Assembly (NCBI RefSeq): GCF_030656875.1
Contig: NZ_CP130943.1
Span: 682,001-746,000 of the forward strand
Direction of reading: 5' to 3'
Source of the DNA: Prescottella sp. R16
GTDB taxonomy: Bacteria; Actinomycetota; Actinomycetes; Mycobacteriales; Mycobacteriaceae
Length of the DNA: 64,000 nt
Both the position numbers and the translations under genes were made by a program. Position 1 is the stretch's first letter. Every line of letters begins with the position of its first letter. Below, one piece after another: positions 26,743 through 37,592 of the stretch. The notes below the pieces were generated by a model. The model ran no database searches. It was not told where the DNA came from and saw only the letters and a program-made list of their open reading frames with translations.

Positions 26743-26774
26743 CCGGTCGGGCCGGCTGATGCCGACCCGACCGG
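26743..26774. terminator. Hairpin terminator after the kstD operon
   Basis: CCGGTCGGG (26743-26751) pairs with CCCGACCGG (26766-26774), plus inner CGGC/GCCG. It follows the minus-strand MaoC gene by about 20 bases. Confidence 0.6.
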
Positions 26775-26795
26775 TAGAGCTGTGCCGGTCCGGAA

Positions 26796-27656
26796 CTACG
26801 CGACGGTGAGCACGACGTCCGCCAGGGCGGGGGAGTCGTCGCGCTCGGGAACGGTTGCCGAGAGCAGCAACCGGTCGCCGTCTCGCCAGATCCGCGTCCG
26901 CAGCGTCTCGCCGGGGAAGACCACCCCGGCGAACCGGGCGCGAAATCCCTTGACGCGGTCGGCGTCACCGCCGAGGACGGCGTCGGTCGCGGCCTTGCAC
27001 ACGATTCCGTACGTGCACAGTCCATGCAGGATAGGCGCAGGGAAGCCGGCTCCGGAGGCGAATGCGGGATCCGAATGGAGAGGATTGCGGTCTCCGCACA
27101 TCCGGTACAGCAGAGCCTGCTGCGGCAGGACCGGTGACAGGACCTCCGCATCGGGTGCACGGTCGGGCAGTGCGACGGATTCCGACGGGCCGCGGTCACC
27201 CCCGAAACCGCCCTCGCCACGCGCGAAGATCGACGACCGGGCCGTCCACAGCGGGGTGCCGTCGAGGTCCACCGTCTCGGACTCCTGCACGATCACCGCA
27301 GCCTTGCCCTTGTCCCACACTTCGGCGATGCGGGTGGTGGTCCGGGCCGATCCGGATGCCGGAATCGACTGATGCACAGCCACTTCCTGGCTGCCGTGAA
27401 CGACCTTCGCCAGGTCGATCTCCACGCCCGGGAACGACACCCGGGGGGCCTCCGTCGCATGGATGTTGGCGACGACGGTCGCGAACGACGGCAGCACCTG
27501 AGGCTTCGCGTCGTCGAGGTACCGCAGTTCCTGCGGGTCGAGCGGGCGGGCGCCCGCCCCGATTCCGAGGTGGTAGAGCTGTACGTCCGACGGCGTCCAG
27601 GAGAACTCCTGGGCCGGCAGCTCGGCTCCGATCGCGATCGACGGATCGATGGGCAC
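26796..27656 (-). CDS. hsd4B: MaoC-type steroid enoyl-CoA hydratase (Rv3538/ChsH3-like)
   Basis: 286 residues, the same length as M. tuberculosis Rv3538, which also lies just after kstD. Double-hotdog protein; the C-terminal half has the hydratase-2 motif YRMCGDRNPLHSDPAFA followed by GFPAPILHGLCTYG. Proposed role: R-specific hydration of a steroid side-chain enoyl-CoA. GTG 27656 follows GGAGAG and lies 13 bases after the kstD stop, so it is the second gene of the kstD operon. Confidence 0.87.
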   Translation of the reverse strand: MPIDPSIAIGAELPAQEFSWTPSDVQLYHLGIGAGARPLDPQELRYLDDAKPQVLPSFATVVANIHATEAPRVSFPGVEIDLAKVVHGSQEVAVHQSIPASGSARTTTRIAEVWDKGKAAVIVQESETVDLDGTPLWTARSSIFARGEGGFGGDRGPSESVALPDRAPDAEVLSPVLPQQALLYRMCGDRNPLHSDPAFASGAGFPAPILHGLCTYGIVCKAATDAVLGGDADRVKGFRARFAGVVFPGETLRTRIWRDGDRLLLSATVPERDDSPALADVVLTVA

Positions 27657-27669
27657 GTCGTCTCTCCTG

Positions 27670-29361
27670 TCAGTTGGCGGCGGGCGCGGCGGCGGCCTCG
27701 GCGCGGGCAGCGATGTCGAGGACGGCCAGATACGCGAACGTCATGGCGGGGCCGATGGTCGCGCCCGGGCCGGCGTACGTGTGCCCCATGACCGGCGAAC
27801 TGCAGTTGCCGGCGGCGTAGAGGCCCTCGATCCAGCTGCCGTCCTCACGCAGGGCGCGGCCGTCGACGTCGGTGACGATGCCGCCCTTGGTGCCGAGATC
27901 GCCCGGCACCATCTTGATCGCGTAGTACGGGGCCTTGCTGATCTCGGCGAGGCTGGGATTCTTCAGCCGCGGATCGCCGTAGTAGTGGTCGTAGCCGCTG
28001 TCGCCACGGCCGAAGTCCTCGTCCTTACCGGCACGGGCGAAGCCGTTGAACCGCTCCACCTCGGCAGTGAGGGCGTCGACCGGAAGCCCGGTCTTCTCGG
28101 CGAGCTCGGCGATCGTGCCGGCCTTGACGACGACGCCGGCCTTGAGCCAGCGTCCCGGGAACGGGGTGCGCGGGGTGATGCCCGCGAACGTGTACCGATT
28201 GCGGTAGCGCTGGTCGAGGATCATCCACGTCGGGATGTTCTCGCCCGGGCCCTCGCCCTGGCCGTACTCGCCGCCGTACATCGTGTGGACCGCCTCGACG
28301 TACGGGGCGGCCTCGTTACCGAACCGCTTGCCGGACGTGTTGACCATCATGCATCCGGGCAGGGTGCGCTCGGACAGCGCGAACCACGGGCCGCCCGTCA
28401 GCGGGATCGACGGACCCCACCACGCATCGTCCATGAAACCGACTGCCGCACCCAGCTTCTGGCCGGCCAGGATGCCGTCGCCGGTGTTGGCCTCGGCGCC
28501 GACCGTCCACTCGGTGCCGATCGGGGCGCGCTGGTACTTCTTGCGCATCTCGTCGTTGTGCTCGAAGCCACCCGAACCGAGCACCACACCGTGCCGGGCG
28601 TGGATGATCTGCTCGGTGCCGTCGACGAGCACCTTGACACCCTTGACGGTGTCCCCTTCGGTGTAGAGCTCGGTGAGCGGGGTGTTCAGCAGGATCGGGA
28701 CACCCGCGTCGCGCAGGCCCAGACGCAGTCCCGCGATGAGGGCCTGGCCGCGCACCAGCAGATCCTTGCCGGTGGCCTTGGCCGCGAGGAAACGCAGGCC
28801 GACCTTCATGGCACGCATCGGACCGCGACGGTTGCGCATGAGCAGGTTGAGCCACTTGTAGTCGGCCTGGGTGATGACGAAGTTCTTGGGCGCCTTCGCG
28901 TAGTCGGGCTCGAGGTTCTTGCGATCGTCCCCGAGCCGGTTGCCGTCGAAGATCTGCGGTTCGACGGAGCGGCCGCCGAGCCGGCCGCCGGGGGCCTCCG
29001 GGTAGTAGTCCGAGTAGCCCGGCACCCACTGCAGTTCCAGGGCACTGTGCTTCAGCACGAACGAGAGCATCTCGGGACCGCGCTCGAGATACGTGTCGAT
29101 CTTCTCGGGCTCCACGACGTCCCCGATGATGCTGTGCAGATACGTACGGGCCGCCTCGGCGGTGTCGGTGACACCGTCCCGGGCGAGTACCTCGTTGTTC
29201 GGGATCCACACGCCACCGCCCGAACGTGCGGTCGAACCGCCGTAGTGTGCGGCCTTCTCCACGATGACCACGCTCAGCCCGTGCTGGGCCGCGGTCAGGG
29301 CCGCGGTCATGCCGGCGCCACCGCTGCCGACGACGACGATGTCGTATTCCTGCTTGCTCAT
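27670..29361 (-). CDS. kstD: 3-Ketosteroid delta1-dehydrogenase KstD
   Basis: 563 residues. The FAD dinucleotide motif is DIVVVGSGGAGMTAALTAA at the N-terminus; GGSTARSGGGVWIPNN and the C-terminal PYYAIKMVPGDLGTKGG (Tyr and Gly of the active site) identify KstD. It introduces the 1(2) double bond in 3-ketosteroids, and together with KshA opens ring B. The ATG at 29361 is only one base from a KstR box, so the transcript probably has little or no leader. Confidence 0.95.
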   Translation of the reverse strand: MSKQEYDIVVVGSGGAGMTAALTAAQHGLSVVIVEKAAHYGGSTARSGGGVWIPNNEVLARDGVTDTAEAARTYLHSIIGDVVEPEKIDTYLERGPEMLSFVLKHSALELQWVPGYSDYYPEAPGGRLGGRSVEPQIFDGNRLGDDRKNLEPDYAKAPKNFVITQADYKWLNLLMRNRRGPMRAMKVGLRFLAAKATGKDLLVRGQALIAGLRLGLRDAGVPILLNTPLTELYTEGDTVKGVKVLVDGTEQIIHARHGVVLGSGGFEHNDEMRKKYQRAPIGTEWTVGAEANTGDGILAGQKLGAAVGFMDDAWWGPSIPLTGGPWFALSERTLPGCMMVNTSGKRFGNEAAPYVEAVHTMYGGEYGQGEGPGENIPTWMILDQRYRNRYTFAGITPRTPFPGRWLKAGVVVKAGTIAELAEKTGLPVDALTAEVERFNGFARAGKDEDFGRGDSGYDHYYGDPRLKNPSLAEISKAPYYAIKMVPGDLGTKGGIVTDVDGRALREDGSWIEGLYAAGNCSSPVMGHTYAGPGATIGPAMTFAYLAVLDIAARAEAAAAPAAN

Positions 29362-29362
29362 G

Positions 29363-29376
29363 TAGAACACGTTATA
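29363..29376. promoter_or_regulatory. KstR box at kstD promoter (TAGAACACGTTATA)
   Basis: Fits the mycobacterial KstR consensus TnnAACnnGTTnnA exactly. It ends one base before the kstD start codon, overlapping the expected promoter. Confidence 0.85.
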
Positions 29377-29485
29377 GAACCGACATAGGATGAGTCCATG
29401 CTTTCTGCCAGGAAGTACATGTCGGAAGTGTGGATCTTCCCCGAAAAAACGAACACACGTTCCAGGAATGCGGTGGGGGAAGACA

Positions 29486-29533
29486 CGAAACGGCAGGCCG
29501 TGCACCCGAACGGGTGCACGGCCTGCCGTTTCG
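29486..29533. terminator. 23-bp perfect hairpin after kshA operon
   Basis: Arms 29486-29508 and 29511-29533 are perfectly complementary (begins CGAAACGGCAGGCCG) with a 2-base centre. It lies between the small Cys protein gene (ends 29562) and kstD. Confidence 0.75.
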
Positions 29534-29561
29534 CGCGTCTGCCGGACGCCGGGAACTACAG

Positions 29562-29894
29562 CTATGCCTCGGGGTCGCGGACCTCGAGGATGCCCTCCAG
29601 CACGGCGTGCTCGATACTCGCGAGCAGCCGCGGACACGTCTGCCGGGACGCCGGGCCGCCGCCCGCCCCGGTGAACTCCGGGCACACCTGTGCCGGATCG
29701 CCCTGCCACTGGATGCTGGTGTGACGGAGGCTGTTCTTCTGCACCAGCACGCATGTCCCGCACGTGCGGCACTGCACTTCCTGCAGTCCCTCGTCCAGGT
29801 AGTGGTGCTGGTCGACCACGGTCTGCGAGCGAACGGCCTCGACCCGGGCCGGGTCGTCCGCGAAAGCCGGGGCCTTGGCCCAGGTCGAGGTCAT
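29562..29894 (-). CDS. Small Cys-rich protein co-transcribed with kshA
   Basis: 110 residues, not a family I recognise. Cysteines at 42, 45 and 48 (CRTCGTC), 71 (CPEF) and 87 (CPRL) suggest an Fe-S or zinc site. The ATG at 29894 lies two bases after the kshA stop, so the two are almost certainly co-transcribed under KstR control. M. tuberculosis also has an uncharacterised gene (Rv3527) directly after kshA; homology was not tested. A ferredoxin-like or assembly role for the oxygenase is inference. Confidence 0.75.
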   Translation of the reverse strand: MTSTWAKAPAFADDPARVEAVRSQTVVDQHHYLDEGLQEVQCRTCGTCVLVQKNSLRHTSIQWQGDPAQVCPEFTGAGGGPASRQTCPRLLASIEHAVLEGILEVRDPEA

Positions 29895-29896
29895 CG

Positions 29897-31054
29897 TCAC
29901 ACTCCCGTCTTGTGGTCCGCCGCTTCGGCGGCGGCCTTCTCGGCCGCCTGACGCGCCAGGTTCTCGTCGACCTCGCGCTGCCAGGCCTCGACGGCCTTGG
30001 TGGTGTCGATCTCGTACTCGAAACGCTCCGTGGCCTTCGGGTCGATGTCGGCGACATCGACGTAGAACTGGTCGTACCAGCGACGCAGCTGGTAGACCGG
30101 ACCGTCCTCCTCGCACAGCAGCGGATTGTCGATCTTGGTCTTGTTCTTCCAGATCGCGACGTCCTGCTCGAAGCCCATCGTGACGCCCGCAGTGAACTTG
30201 CGTGCCAGCTTCGCCGTGGTGGCGTCGTCGAGGCCCTGCGGCTTCTGCACGCTCACGCCGTACATCAGCACGAACGAGTCGTGGGTGACGGGGTAGTGGC
30301 AGTTGATCAGCAGGCTCTCGACCTTGTAGCCGCTGTAGTTGTTGTGCAGCCAGTTGACCATGAACGACGGGCCGAAGTACACGGCCTCGGAGTCGAGGAT
30401 CGTGTCGCCGTACTGGGTTCCCATCTGTCCGACGTCGGGCCGGCCGTGGTTCTGCAGGTACTGCGACGCGACGTGTCCCTCGAAGACGTTCTTGAAGTAC
30501 TTCGGGAAACCGAAGTGGACGTAGAAGAAGTGCGCCATGTCCACGACGTTGTCGACGATCTCGCGGCAGTTCGAGCCCTTGATCTCGAGGCGGTGCCACT
30601 CCCAGTCCGTCCACTCGTCCGTGAGGACCTCGGGGAGTTCGGGGATCGTCACGTCCGCGGGCGGCGGGTTGCCCTCCGGGTCGTGCCACACGTAGAGCAT
30701 CTTGTTGCGCTGCAGCGTCGTCCAGGCCCGGGTCTTCGCGATCGGGGGCACGCGGCGGGCGTAGGGGATGTCGGTGCACTTGCCGTTGCCGCCCCAGCGC
30801 CAGTCGTGGAACGGGCACGCGATCGAATCGCCCTTGATCTCGCCCTGGCTCAAGTCACCGCCCATGTGCCGGCAGTATGCGTCGAGAACCTTGAGATCGC
30901 CCTTGCTGTCCGCGAACACGACGAGCTTGGTGCCGAACGCCTCCACCGAGTGCGGTTTCCCGTCGAGGAACTCCCGCTCCAGGCCGATGCAGTGCCAACC
31001 GCGTGCGAAACGCGTCGGGGCGGCTCCCACGTCGATCTCACGAATCTGCGCCAT
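29897..31054 (-). CDS. kshA: 3-Ketosteroid 9alpha-hydroxylase oxygenase KshA
   Basis: 385 residues. Rieske ligands C61-x-H63 and C80-x2-H83 (YCRHMGGDL, CPFHDW); mononuclear iron ligands H175 and H180 (VDMAHFFYVH). It hydroxylates C9 of 3-ketosteroids, after which ring B opens. The reductase KshB is not in this window. A KstR box lies 31 bases upstream of the ATG at 31054, and GTGAGG stands just before the start. Confidence 0.95.
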   Translation of the reverse strand: MAQIREIDVGAAPTRFARGWHCIGLEREFLDGKPHSVEAFGTKLVVFADSKGDLKVLDAYCRHMGGDLSQGEIKGDSIACPFHDWRWGGNGKCTDIPYARRVPPIAKTRAWTTLQRNKMLYVWHDPEGNPPPADVTIPELPEVLTDEWTDWEWHRLEIKGSNCREIVDNVVDMAHFFYVHFGFPKYFKNVFEGHVASQYLQNHGRPDVGQMGTQYGDTILDSEAVYFGPSFMVNWLHNNYSGYKVESLLINCHYPVTHDSFVLMYGVSVQKPQGLDDATTAKLARKFTAGVTMGFEQDVAIWKNKTKIDNPLLCEEDGPVYQLRRWYDQFYVDVADIDPKATERFEYEIDTTKAVEAWQREVDENLARQAAEKAAAEAADHKTGV

Positions 31055-31084
31055 CAGTACCTCACATCCCTTCCTAGCTGTTGC

Positions 31085-31098
31085 TAGAACACGTTATA
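31085..31098. promoter_or_regulatory. KstR box at kshA promoter (TAGAACACGTTATA)
   Basis: Identical to the kstD box and a full match to TnnAACnnGTTnnA, 31 bases upstream of the kshA start on the minus strand. Confidence 0.87.
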
Positions 31099-31188
31099 GA
31101 ACTCGGACAGATTCCGCTAGATAACGCATGCTTGCGATCGGTAACAACTGTGCGTAACCGGTGGAATACGGGTGTCCTCGACACGAGG

Positions 31189-31202
31189 GAGAACGTGTTC
31201 TA
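31189..31202. promoter_or_regulatory. KstR box at hsaA promoter (GAGAACGTGTTCTA)
   Basis: Matches the KstR consensus except for the first base (G for T). It lies 45 bases upstream of hsaA and 104 bp (centre to centre) from the kshA box in the shared divergent region. Confidence 0.8.
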
Positions 31203-31246
31203 GTCTCAGGGCAAGTGAACATCGATAACACAGACGGGAGCGTCCA

Positions 31247-32422
31247 GTGGGTGACCATGACAGCCGCGAGGTGATGCAGCGGATCGACGCGCTACTGCCG
31301 GTGCTGCGTGAACGTGCGCAGGAAACCGAGGATCTGCGCCGCATCCCCGACGAGTCCATCAAGGCACTGCAGGAGACCGGCTTCTTCCGTCTGTTGCAGC
31401 CGAAGCAGTGGGGTGGCTACGAGGTCGACCCCGTCACCTTCTACACCGCGGTGCGCAATCTTGCGAGCGCGTGCGGTTCCACCGGGTGGGTCGCCGGCAT
31501 CATCGGTGTCCACAACTGGCACCTCGCCCTGTTCGACCAGCAGGCGCAGGAAGACGTGTGGGGCAAGGACACCGACGTTCGCATCTCGTCGTCGTACGCC
31601 CCGATGGGTGCCGGTGAGGTCGTCGACGGCGGCTACAAGGTCAACGGTGCATGGGCCTGGTCTTCGGGCAGCGACCACGCGTCGTGGGTCGTCGTCGGTG
31701 GTCCGGTCATCAAGGACGGTCGCCCCGTCGACTTCGGTAGCTTCCTCATCCCGCGCGAGGACTACGAGATCGACGACGTCTGGAACGTCGTCGGCCTGCG
31801 CGGCACCGGCTCCAACACGATCGTCGTCAAGGACGTGTTCGTGCCGCGGCACCGGTTCCTGAGCTTCAAGGCCATGAGCGACCTCACCGCGCCGGGCCTG
31901 CAGAACAACACGGCGCCCGTCTACAAGATGCCGTGGGGCACCATTCATCCCACCACCATCTCCACTCCGATCGTCGGAATGGCCTACGGCGCCTACGATG
32001 CGCACGTCGAGCACCAGGGTAAGCGGGTCCGTGCCGCGTACGCCGGTGAGAAGGCCAAGGACGACCCGTTCGCCAAGGTGCGCGTCGCCGAGGCCGCCAG
32101 CGACATCGACGCCGCGTGGCGTCAGCTGTCCGGCAACGTCGCCGACGAGTACGCACACCTGCTCGCGGGCGAAGAGGTTCCGATGGAGCTTCGGCTGCGC
32201 GCCCGCCGCGACCAGGTCCGTGCCACGGGCCGCGCGATCGCGTCGATCGATCTGCTGTTCGAGAACTCGGGTGCCACCGCGCTCGCGAACGGCACTCCGA
32301 TCCAGCGTTTCTGGCGCGACGCCCATGCCGGCCGGGTCCATGCGGCCAACGACGCCGAGCGCGCCTACGTCATGTTCGGTGGTGCCGAGTTCGGTCTGCC
32401 GCTCACGGACACGATGGTCTAG
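31247..32422 (+). CDS. hsaA: HsaA: flavin-dependent 3-HSA monooxygenase, oxygenase subunit
   Basis: 391 residues with an acyl-CoA-dehydrogenase-like fold. GTG 31247 follows GGGAG. SACGSTGWVAGIIGVHNWHLA and NVVGLRGTGSNTIVVKDVFVP are typical of the two-component HsaA/HpaB-like group. It hydroxylates 3-HSA to the catechol 3,4-DHSA using FMNH2 from HsaB. First gene of hsaA-hsaD-hsaC-hsaB. Confidence 0.94.
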   Translation: MGDHDSREVMQRIDALLPVLRERAQETEDLRRIPDESIKALQETGFFRLLQPKQWGGYEVDPVTFYTAVRNLASACGSTGWVAGIIGVHNWHLALFDQQAQEDVWGKDTDVRISSSYAPMGAGEVVDGGYKVNGAWAWSSGSDHASWVVVGGPVIKDGRPVDFGSFLIPREDYEIDDVWNVVGLRGTGSNTIVVKDVFVPRHRFLSFKAMSDLTAPGLQNNTAPVYKMPWGTIHPTTISTPIVGMAYGAYDAHVEHQGKRVRAAYAGEKAKDDPFAKVRVAEAASDIDAAWRQLSGNVADEYAHLLAGEEVPMELRLRARRDQVRATGRAIASIDLLFENSGATALANGTPIQRFWRDAHAGRVHAANDAERAYVMFGGAEFGLPLTDTMV

Positions 32423-34205
<1,783 letters not shown>

Positions 34206-34206
<1 letters not shown>

Positions 34207-34787
34207 TGTCCGCGCAGGAGACGTCCGGAACCGGTGCGGAACTCGATCCGCGCCAGTTCCGCAACGTCCTCGGCCAGTTCTGCACCGGCGTCACGATCAT
34301 CACGACCGTGGACGACGGCGCCCCGGTCGGGTTCGCGTGCCAGTCGTTCGCGGCGCTGTCGCTCGACCCGCCGCTCGTGCTGTTCTGCCCCACCAAGGCG
34401 TCGCGGTCGTGGGCGTCGATCGAACGGTCCGGCCACTTCGCCGTCAACGTCCTCGCCGAGGAACAGCAGGCGACGTGCGCCCGGTTCGGATCCCGCGAAC
34501 CCGACAAGTTCACGGGCATCGACTGGACGCCGTCACCACTGGGCTCGCCGATCCTCACCGGATCACTCGCCCACATCGACTGCACCGTCGAAACCGTCCA
34601 CGACGGCGGCGACCACTACGTCGTCTTCGGTCGCGTGCACTCGATGAGCGAGATCAAAGACGAACGGCCACTGTTGTTCTACCGAGGCCAGTACACCGGT
34701 ATCGAACCGGACAAGACCGTGCCGGCCACATGGCGGGACGACCTCGAGGCGTTCCTCACCGCCACCACCGAGGACACCTGGCTGTAG
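34206..34787 (+). CDS. hsaB: HsaB: flavin reductase of the HsaAB monooxygenase
   Basis: 193 residues of the flavin-reductase-like FMN-binding fold. RNVLGQFCTGVTIITTVDDG and GFACQSFAALSLDPPLVLFC are typical. It supplies FMNH2 to HsaA. ATG 34206 overlaps the hsaC stop by one base. Last gene of the hsa operon; hsaEFG are not present here. Confidence 0.94.
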
Positions 34788-34813
34788 CAAGACCCAGGGG
34801 GACGGGGAAGGCT

Positions 34814-34846
34814 GAAGGGTCCCTTCGTGTGAACGAAGGGACCTTT
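34814..34846. terminator. Hairpin terminator after hsaB
   Basis: GAAGGGTCCCTTCGT pairs with ACGAAGGGACC(T)TTC, one mismatch, 2-4-base loop, about 27 bases after the hsaB stop. A member of the GAAGGG hairpin group. Confidence 0.75.
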
Positions 34847-35021
34847 CGTCTGTCCGAGTCCTTCAAAACTGCAGTCGGCGGGGCTAGGATCGGAAGTAAT
34901 GCTCGTGCAGGTGCCGCCCTGTTGATCGTGAAAGCGGCTGTACGAGCAGTCAATCGGCGCGAGTGCGCCAACCTCCTGCGTGCCGCGTCGACCGCTGTCG
35001 CGAGTCGAGGATGTGAGATTC

Positions 35022-35477
35022 ATGGCCAAGACGCTGCGGACGGACGAATCCGTCGTCATCAATCGTCCGCTTCCCGAAGTGTTCGAGTACTTCACCGATC
35101 CCGATCATGCCCTGGAATGGGGCACGAATGTCACCGAGTACAAGATGCTGTCCGGTGCGCCCGACGAGGTCGGTTCGGTGGCATCGCTCGAGGCACGGGT
35201 GGCCGGCGCGAAGGTTCACGCAACCGAGGAGATCACCGCGTACGAGAAGAACAAGCGGATCGGCTTCGAGTCGCGGGAATCGAAGATCGGGTACACGCGT
35301 GAACTGGACTTCGAGAGCGACGGCGACGGTGCCACCAAGGTGACGTTCCGGCAGGACGGGGAGGAGGGGTCGGGCCTCTTCAAGTTCGCCGATGCCATCG
35401 CGCAGAAGTTGTACGCCCGTGACGTGCGCGGAAACCTGGAGAATGCCAAGGAAATTCTGGAGTCCAGCGGCAGCTGA
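35022..35477 (+). CDS. SRPBCC (polyketide cyclase/START-like) protein
   Basis: 151 residues. VVINRPLPEVFEYFTDPDHALEW at the N-terminus is the SRPBCC entry motif; a beta-rich core and a C-terminal helix (ARDVRGNLENAKEIL) complete the fold. GAGG precedes ATG 35022. Such proteins bind hydrophobic ligands; a role with sterols is only suggested by position. The stop codon lies inside the terminator stem. Confidence 0.85.
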   Translation: MAKTLRTDESVVINRPLPEVFEYFTDPDHALEWGTNVTEYKMLSGAPDEVGSVASLEARVAGAKVHATEEITAYEKNKRIGFESRESKIGYTRELDFESDGDGATKVTFRQDGEEGSGLFKFADAIAQKLYARDVRGNLENAKEILESSGS

Positions 35478-35523
35478 AGGGTTCCTTGGTGCGCTTGCTG
35501 CGCACCAAGGAACCCTTCAGCTG
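35471..35523. terminator. 24-bp perfect bidirectional hairpin
   Basis: Arms 35471-35494 and 35500-35523 are perfectly complementary (begins CAGCTGAAGGGTTCC), loop TTGCT. It includes the SRPBCC stop codon and lies between convergent genes. Confidence 0.8.
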
Positions 35524-35534
35524 ATACCGGGGCG

Positions 35535-37592
35535 CTAGCGGACGGTGAAGTCGGCGGAGGTTCCGGTGAGCGCGAAGACCGCACCCTCGGGGTTCTTCCA
35601 GTTCCCGAAGTGCTGGATGCGGTAGGTGCCCGCCGGGGTACCGGCGGGAACGTCCCACGTGATGCGGGTGATCGACGCGTTGAGGCCGTCGCGCCGCCAG
35701 TGGTACCTGGTGGCCCAGTCGCCGTCGTCGGCGTGCCGGATCCACCGGTTGCCGTCGCGGCGCTGCACCTCGAAATACGTTCCGCCGCGGCGCAGGTCGT
35801 TCTTGGGGTGTCCGGTGACGAACTCGACGGCCACCTGCTCGCCGGTGCCGACGGTTCCGGCCGGCTGGACCAGGACGTCACCGAAGTCCCGCCCGGGAAG
35901 CGGTGTGTCGAACGGGACGTCGCGCCCGAAGCCGGGCTGGAAGCCGGACAGGTCCCGGGGTGCGGGCCCGCGGGGGACATCGGTGCCGGCTTTCATCGCG
36001 GCCGCCAGGGCCGCGAAGCCCTGCTGGTAGGCGGGAAGAGTGTTGCGGCCGAACAGGGTCGAGCCGCCCTCGTACTGCTGGGCGTCGTACTCCTCGGGGG
36101 TGGTGCAGTAGCTGGAGTACGCGTTGGCGTAGCCGTTGAAGACGACGTTCTCGAGCGGGACGCCGAGTTCCTCGGCGACGGTGCGCCGGATCCGCAGACC
36201 GGAGACGATCGTGAACTCGGCCGGCCCGCCCACGACGTAGACGTCACCGATGCGGATGATCTGGATCTTGAGCACGTGCGGCACCCAGCCGTCCGGGGGC
36301 AGCAGGCCGACCGGAACGAGTACCAGTTTGGGTGCCTGCGCGTCCGCGAGCCACTGCGGGGTCTCCGCGTCGATGCCGCCGAGCGCGTCGATGAGCGGGT
36401 TGCGGGTGCCCTCGGTGAAGATCTCGATCGCGGGCCCGTCCTCGGTGCTGCCCGCCGCCATCGCGGCACCGATGCACGCCGGCGCGGTACGGCGGGTCTG
36501 CCCGTCGGACGTGTACTTGCCGTCCACGACCTGGTTCGCCATGTCCAGGTACATGATTCGGCTGTCCACGACGGGTGCGGACATCGCGGTGGCCTGCTCG
36601 AACGCCTCCCGTGCCGCCGCGACCTGCCGCTCGCCGATGATGCGGGCATTCTCGAACTCGTCGCCGGTCGGGCCCTGCCCGGGCTTCAGATCGAGGTTCG
36701 GCGACATGTCCCCGGTGTTGGTCTGCGGGAAGCACGCCACGAACCCGGGCGCGCCGTCGAGGTAGCGTACCCCGGCGACGTCGTGCTCCCAGAAGTAGGC
36801 GGCGGCACCCTTGTTGTCGCCCGAGATCAGGTGGTTCTCGTTGGTGAGCGATGCACCGTGGGTGGGAAACCAGCCGATGCCGCCGACGTTGTCGCCGCCC
36901 TGGCCGATCCGGAGCACCCGCATCGCGGTGTCGATACCGAGCGGGTAGTAGTCCTTGTCGCGCTGCGGGTTCCGGTCGAAGGCCGCCCGCGACCGGTTCA
37001 CGCTGGCGTCGGTCAGTTCGCTGCGCCCGTACGCGACGGTGCCGGACGCCAGATTGTCGTGCGCGGCGACGATCGCCTCGACCGTGCCGTCGACCTCGGC
37101 GTCGAACACCTGCGGTTGGAAGCCCAGCGTCGCCAGACTGTACGCATAGTCCTGCGAGGCACCACCGCACGCGGCATGCGAGTGCACGGCGGTGAGCATG
37201 ACGTTCTTCTCGGTGTACCGGTCGCCGAACTTCTCGGCGAGACGGGCCAGGACGGCGTCGTGCACGGCCTGGAAGACCATGCACGTGTCGGCGCAGGTGT
37301 ACACGACCCGGTTGTCGTCGGCGTCGGCGAAGACGTAGGCGCGCACGCGGGTCCGCTGATGCAGGCCCTCGGCCCGCTGGTCGAACTGCGAGTAGCCCAT
37401 CATGCCGTTCTCGGCGACCGGCCCGGTCACGTCCGACAGGCCGACACCGACCCGGAAGCCCCGGTCGGGCGTGTCCCGCCGGGCGGGGCCGGTGGCGGCG
37501 TGCGGTCGGGCGGAAGCGGTTGCGCTGGTCATGGCTGCGAGCGCCGGTGCGGCCGCGACTCCGGCCAGCACACTGCGTCGACTGATCGTCAA
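35535..37592 (-). CDS. Tat-exported neutral ceramidase
   Basis: 685 residues. TTG 37592, seven bases after AAAGGA, gives a Tat signal (ISRRSVLAGVAAAPALAAM). VGVGLSDVTGP starts the mature enzyme, and TNTGDMSPN is the neutral-ceramidase active-site block (usual form GDVSPN) with the catalytic Ser; TAVHSHAACGG holds zinc-binding His residues. The C-terminal Ig-like domain is complete. It hydrolyses the amide of ceramides to sphingosine and fatty acid outside the membrane. Family member in M. tuberculosis: Rv0669c. Confidence 0.9.
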   Translation of the reverse strand: MTISRRSVLAGVAAAPALAAMTSATASARPHAATGPARRDTPDRGFRVGVGLSDVTGPVAENGMMGYSQFDQRAEGLHQRTRVRAYVFADADDNRVVYTCADTCMVFQAVHDAVLARLAEKFGDRYTEKNVMLTAVHSHAACGGASQDYAYSLATLGFQPQVFDAEVDGTVEAIVAAHDNLASGTVAYGRSELTDASVNRSRAAFDRNPQRDKDYYPLGIDTAMRVLRIGQGGDNVGGIGWFPTHGASLTNENHLISGDNKGAAAYFWEHDVAGVRYLDGAPGFVACFPQTNTGDMSPNLDLKPGQGPTGDEFENARIIGERQVAAAREAFEQATAMSAPVVDSRIMYLDMANQVVDGKYTSDGQTRRTAPACIGAAMAAGSTEDGPAIEIFTEGTRNPLIDALGGIDAETPQWLADAQAPKLVLVPVGLLPPDGWVPHVLKIQIIRIGDVYVVGGPAEFTIVSGLRIRRTVAEELGVPLENVVFNGYANAYSSYCTTPEEYDAQQYEGGSTLFGRNTLPAYQQGFAALAAAMKAGTDVPRGPAPRDLSGFQPGFGRDVPFDTPLPGRDFGDVLVQPAGTVGTGEQVAVEFVTGHPKNDLRRGGTYFEVQRRDGNRWIRHADDGDWATRYHWRRDGLNASITRITWDVPAGTPAGTYRIQHFGNWKNPEGAVFALTGTSADFTVR

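Noticed and set aside
29362..30057. In-frame extension of kstD upstream to 30057
   Set aside because: It would run through the KstR box, a 23-bp hairpin and the small Cys gene; KstD begins at its FAD motif near 29361.
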